Source: an uncultured Megasphaera sp.
GTDB taxonomy: Bacteria > Bacillota > Negativicutes > Veillonellales > Megasphaeraceae
Length of the DNA stretch: 32,930 nt
Direction: 5' to 3'
Assembly (NCBI GenBank): GCA_900548635.1
Contig: URLP01000004.1
Span: 1 to 32,930 of the forward strand
This document shows, piece by piece, positions 31,621 to 32,930 of this stretch (positions within the stretch are counted from its first letter, which is position 1; each line of letters begins with the position of its first letter). A program made the position numbers and the translations under genes. The notes under the pieces were generated by a model. That model saw nothing but the letters and a program-made list of their open reading frames with translations, searched no databases and was not told the origin of the DNA.

Positions 31621-32520
31621 ATGAAAAACATCCTTGTCCCGATCGACGGCTCGACGCCGTCCCTGCAGGCCCTGGAACACGCCGTCGACATTGCCAATGC
31701 CTACGGCGCCGAACTGACGCTGGTCAACATCACCAATGCCGACGCCGTCCTCGACGAATTCGACGTCTTTGAAGACATGACGGACGAAAAAGTCAAAGAC
31801 CTGACGAAAGTCGCCAAAGACCAGAGCGCCGACGTCCTGCAGAAGTTCCTCGACCTGGTCCCGGAAAACCTGACGGTCCACGCCGTCCAGCTCGTCAGCA
31901 CGCCGGAAATCGGCATCATGAGCGAAGCGGAAAAATGCGATGCCGACCTCATCGTCATGGGCCGCCGCGGCAGCCATTCCCTGTCGGAACAGCTCCTCGG
32001 CAGTGCCAGCACGTACGTCCTGGCCCACGCCAAATGCCCGGTCCTCGTCGCCCACAACCCGAAGAACGGCCCGTATCATCAGATCCTCGTCCCCGTCGAC
32101 GGCTCGAAAGAATCGCTGGAAGCCCTGAAGACGGCCCTGCGCCTCTCCCAGGTCGATGACGCGACCATCACGGCCCTGCATGTCTCCAACATGCGCGACC
32201 TCATCGCCGAAGAAACGGCGCTGGATCAGAAGAAGAAAGGCCTCGAAGACCTGGGCGACCGCCTGCGCAGGAACGCCAAAGACGTCTTCGAACGCTGCCG
32301 CCAGGCCCTGCCGGCAGACGTCAAAGTCCACTATGTCGCCCAAATCGGCCGTCCCGGCCCGACGATCCTCAAAGAAGCCGAACAGACCCACACGGACCTG
32401 ATCATCATGGGCAGCCGCGGCCGTACAGGCCTGAAATCGCTCCTCTTAGGCAGCGTCAGCCGCTACGTCACCGGCCACTCCCTCCTGCCCGTCATGATTG
32501 TCAAGGCAGGCGAAGAATAG
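31621..32520 (+). CDS. Tandem universal stress protein (two UspA domains)
   Basis: The protein has 299 residues: UspA domain 1 (1-147) and domain 2 (about 155-296). Each begins with a strand-loop (NILVPIDGSTPSLQALEHA and QILVPVDGSKESLEAL) and ends with an ATP-binding motif, GRRGSHSLSEQLLGSAS and GSRGRTGLKSLLLGSVS. Both keep the G-x2-G-x9-G-S spacing, so both halves may bind ATP. GGGGGT lies before the ATG, and the gene starts 25 bp after the giant activator-like gene, so the two are probably cotranscribed. A function with the activator (stress sensing or storage of adenine nucleotides) is only a guess. Confidence 0.92.
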   Translation: MKNILVPIDGSTPSLQALEHAVDIANAYGAELTLVNITNADAVLDEFDVFEDMTDEKVKDLTKVAKDQSADVLQKFLDLVPENLTVHAVQLVSTPEIGIMSEAEKCDADLIVMGRRGSHSLSEQLLGSASTYVLAHAKCPVLVAHNPKNGPYHQILVPVDGSKESLEALKTALRLSQVDDATITALHVSNMRDLIAEETALDQKKKGLEDLGDRLRRNAKDVFERCRQALPADVKVHYVAQIGRPGPTILKEAEQTHTDLIIMGSRGRTGLKSLLLGSVSRYVTGHSLLPVMIVKAGEE

Positions 32521-32700
32521 GCGCCTGCGGCGCTGCAGTCCGCGGTCCGCAGTTCGCAGTCCGGAAAGGCTCCCCTGCGAAGGGCCTTTTGGGCCTGCAA
32601 TGGAACGACCGAAGGGAGAGACAGGGCAGCCGCCCAAACGGACAGCGTAGATGGAGCTGTCAGCGAAGCTGACTGAGGGGTTCTTACTGAATCGTTCGTC
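32521..32700. repeat. GC-rich intergenic repeat block after the tandem Usp gene
   Basis: The block contains GTCCGCAGTTCGCAGTCCG (32545-32563), which recurs at 2555-2573 with one mismatch. It has a weak hairpin AAAGGC(T)CC/GGGCCTTT (about 32566-32589) that may terminate the Usp transcript. It also has AGATGGAGCTGTCAGCGAAG at 32649 continuing to CTGACTGAGGGG (to about 32681), which resembles a repeat type I recall from many Firmicutes genomes. I see no gene in this 220-bp stretch up to the terminator at 32742. Confidence 0.55.
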
Positions 32701-32741
32701 GTTTGCGAAACGGGCTCGCTGACGCCTCGCCCATTTTCATA

Positions 32742-32797
32742 CAAAAAAAGGGATTGTCGCATGAAGGCTTCTGCCGTCATGCACAATCCTTTTTTTC
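32742..32797. terminator. Bidirectional hairpin terminator
   Basis: AAAAAAAGGGATTGTCGCATGA and TCATGCACAATCCTTTTTTT are near-perfect arms, with one extra C in the first, around an AGGCTTCTGCCG loop that can itself pair. The A and T tracts on either side allow function in both directions. Confidence 0.8.
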
Positions 32798-32930
32798 ATG
32801 TTTTTCATGTCGTTTGCCGTGAAGACTTAAAATTTTTAAAAATCTGCTGGCTGTATGAAAATATTATTTTTCTCGCAGCTGTGATAATTTTCGGCAAACG
32901 AACCACGCCAAACGAACCACAAAAGGGGCT
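32798..32930. repeat. AT-rich spacer and truncated copy E of the dispersed repeat
   Basis: The last 26 bases (32905-32930) equal 17391-17416. They are preceded by a partial tandem copy, GGCAAACGAACCACG, at about 32893. The next bases beyond the window should be a hairpin starting GGGGCT. No gene is visible between the terminator and the window end. Confidence 0.6.

Noticed and set aside
28989..31697. Long minus-strand frame (about 900 codons) opposite the giant activator-like gene
   Set aside because: Its composition (Val, Asp, Phe, Ala-rich, no motif) is the mirror of C-ending codons on the real strand. It also runs across the start of the Usp gene, and no ribosome site supports it.

Overview
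This 32.9-kb window looks like chromosomal core DNA from an anaerobic, GC-moderate bacterium of the Firmicutes. A Negativicutes/Megasphaera-type organism is my best inference. It rests on a complete Rnf operon, a flavodiiron protein, a 1,431-residue 2-hydroxyacyl-CoA-dehydratase-activator-like protein, a GlcD-type flavin dehydrogenase and the FMN-riboswitch/ribBA arrangement. No taxonomic marker was compared. Genes prefer C- or G-ending codons, which creates long spurious antisense frames, while the intergenic regions are AT-rich.

Layout. (1) 1-2510, plus strand: the 3' part of an FAD-linked 2-hydroxyacid dehydrogenase, then a promoter, an FMN riboswitch with an attenuator terminator, and ribBA. 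(2) 2591-4620: a Crp/Fnr-type regulator divergent from a ferredoxin-domain protein, with a candidate regulator site between them, then a convergent Lrp/AsnC regulator. (3) 10845-4747, minus strand: rnfCDGEAB followed directly by apbE, the flavin transferase expected to mature RnfG and RnfD. A good sigma-A-type promoter precedes rnfC. (4) 17257-11416, minus strand: a radical-SAM/DUF4130 pair of unknown role, a YwiB-like DUF1934 protein, argS and pyrG. (5) 18857-17454, minus strand: an FprA-type flavodiiron protein followed by an easily missed 51-codon gene. (6) 22830-18984, minus strand: three overlapping or closely packed envelope genes (DUF2157, GDYXXLXY-like, LppM-like). The first carries a 15-unit, 9-bp coding microsatellite. 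(7) 23450-25081: a single-domain universal stress protein divergent from an NhaD/ArsB-type ion antiporter. (8) 25434-26630, minus strand: tRNA-His, tRNA-Gln and tRNA-Lys, with speE upstream of them. (9) 26746-27095: an internally deleted tnpB remnant. (10) 27300-32520, plus strand: the giant activator-like protein and a tandem-domain universal stress protein.

How the parts fit. Flavin and electron-transfer chemistry link much of the window: FMN-controlled riboflavin synthesis, Rnf (ferredoxin:NAD+ oxidoreductase with covalent FMN), ApbE, a flavodiiron O2/NO scavenger, a GlcD-like flavoprotein and an Fe-S activator ATPase. This is what an amino-acid- or lactate-fermenting anaerobe would need.

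The intergenic DNA holds a family of dispersed short repeats. They share a module of about 20 bp next to intrinsic terminators (about 11249-11385, 17317-17410, 25142-25400 and 32890-32930), plus two other GC-rich repeat types. I found no CRISPR array, rRNA, prophage or intact insertion sequence. The least explained items are the radical-SAM/DUF4130 pair, the 51-codon gene, the giant double-ATPase protein and the repeat family.
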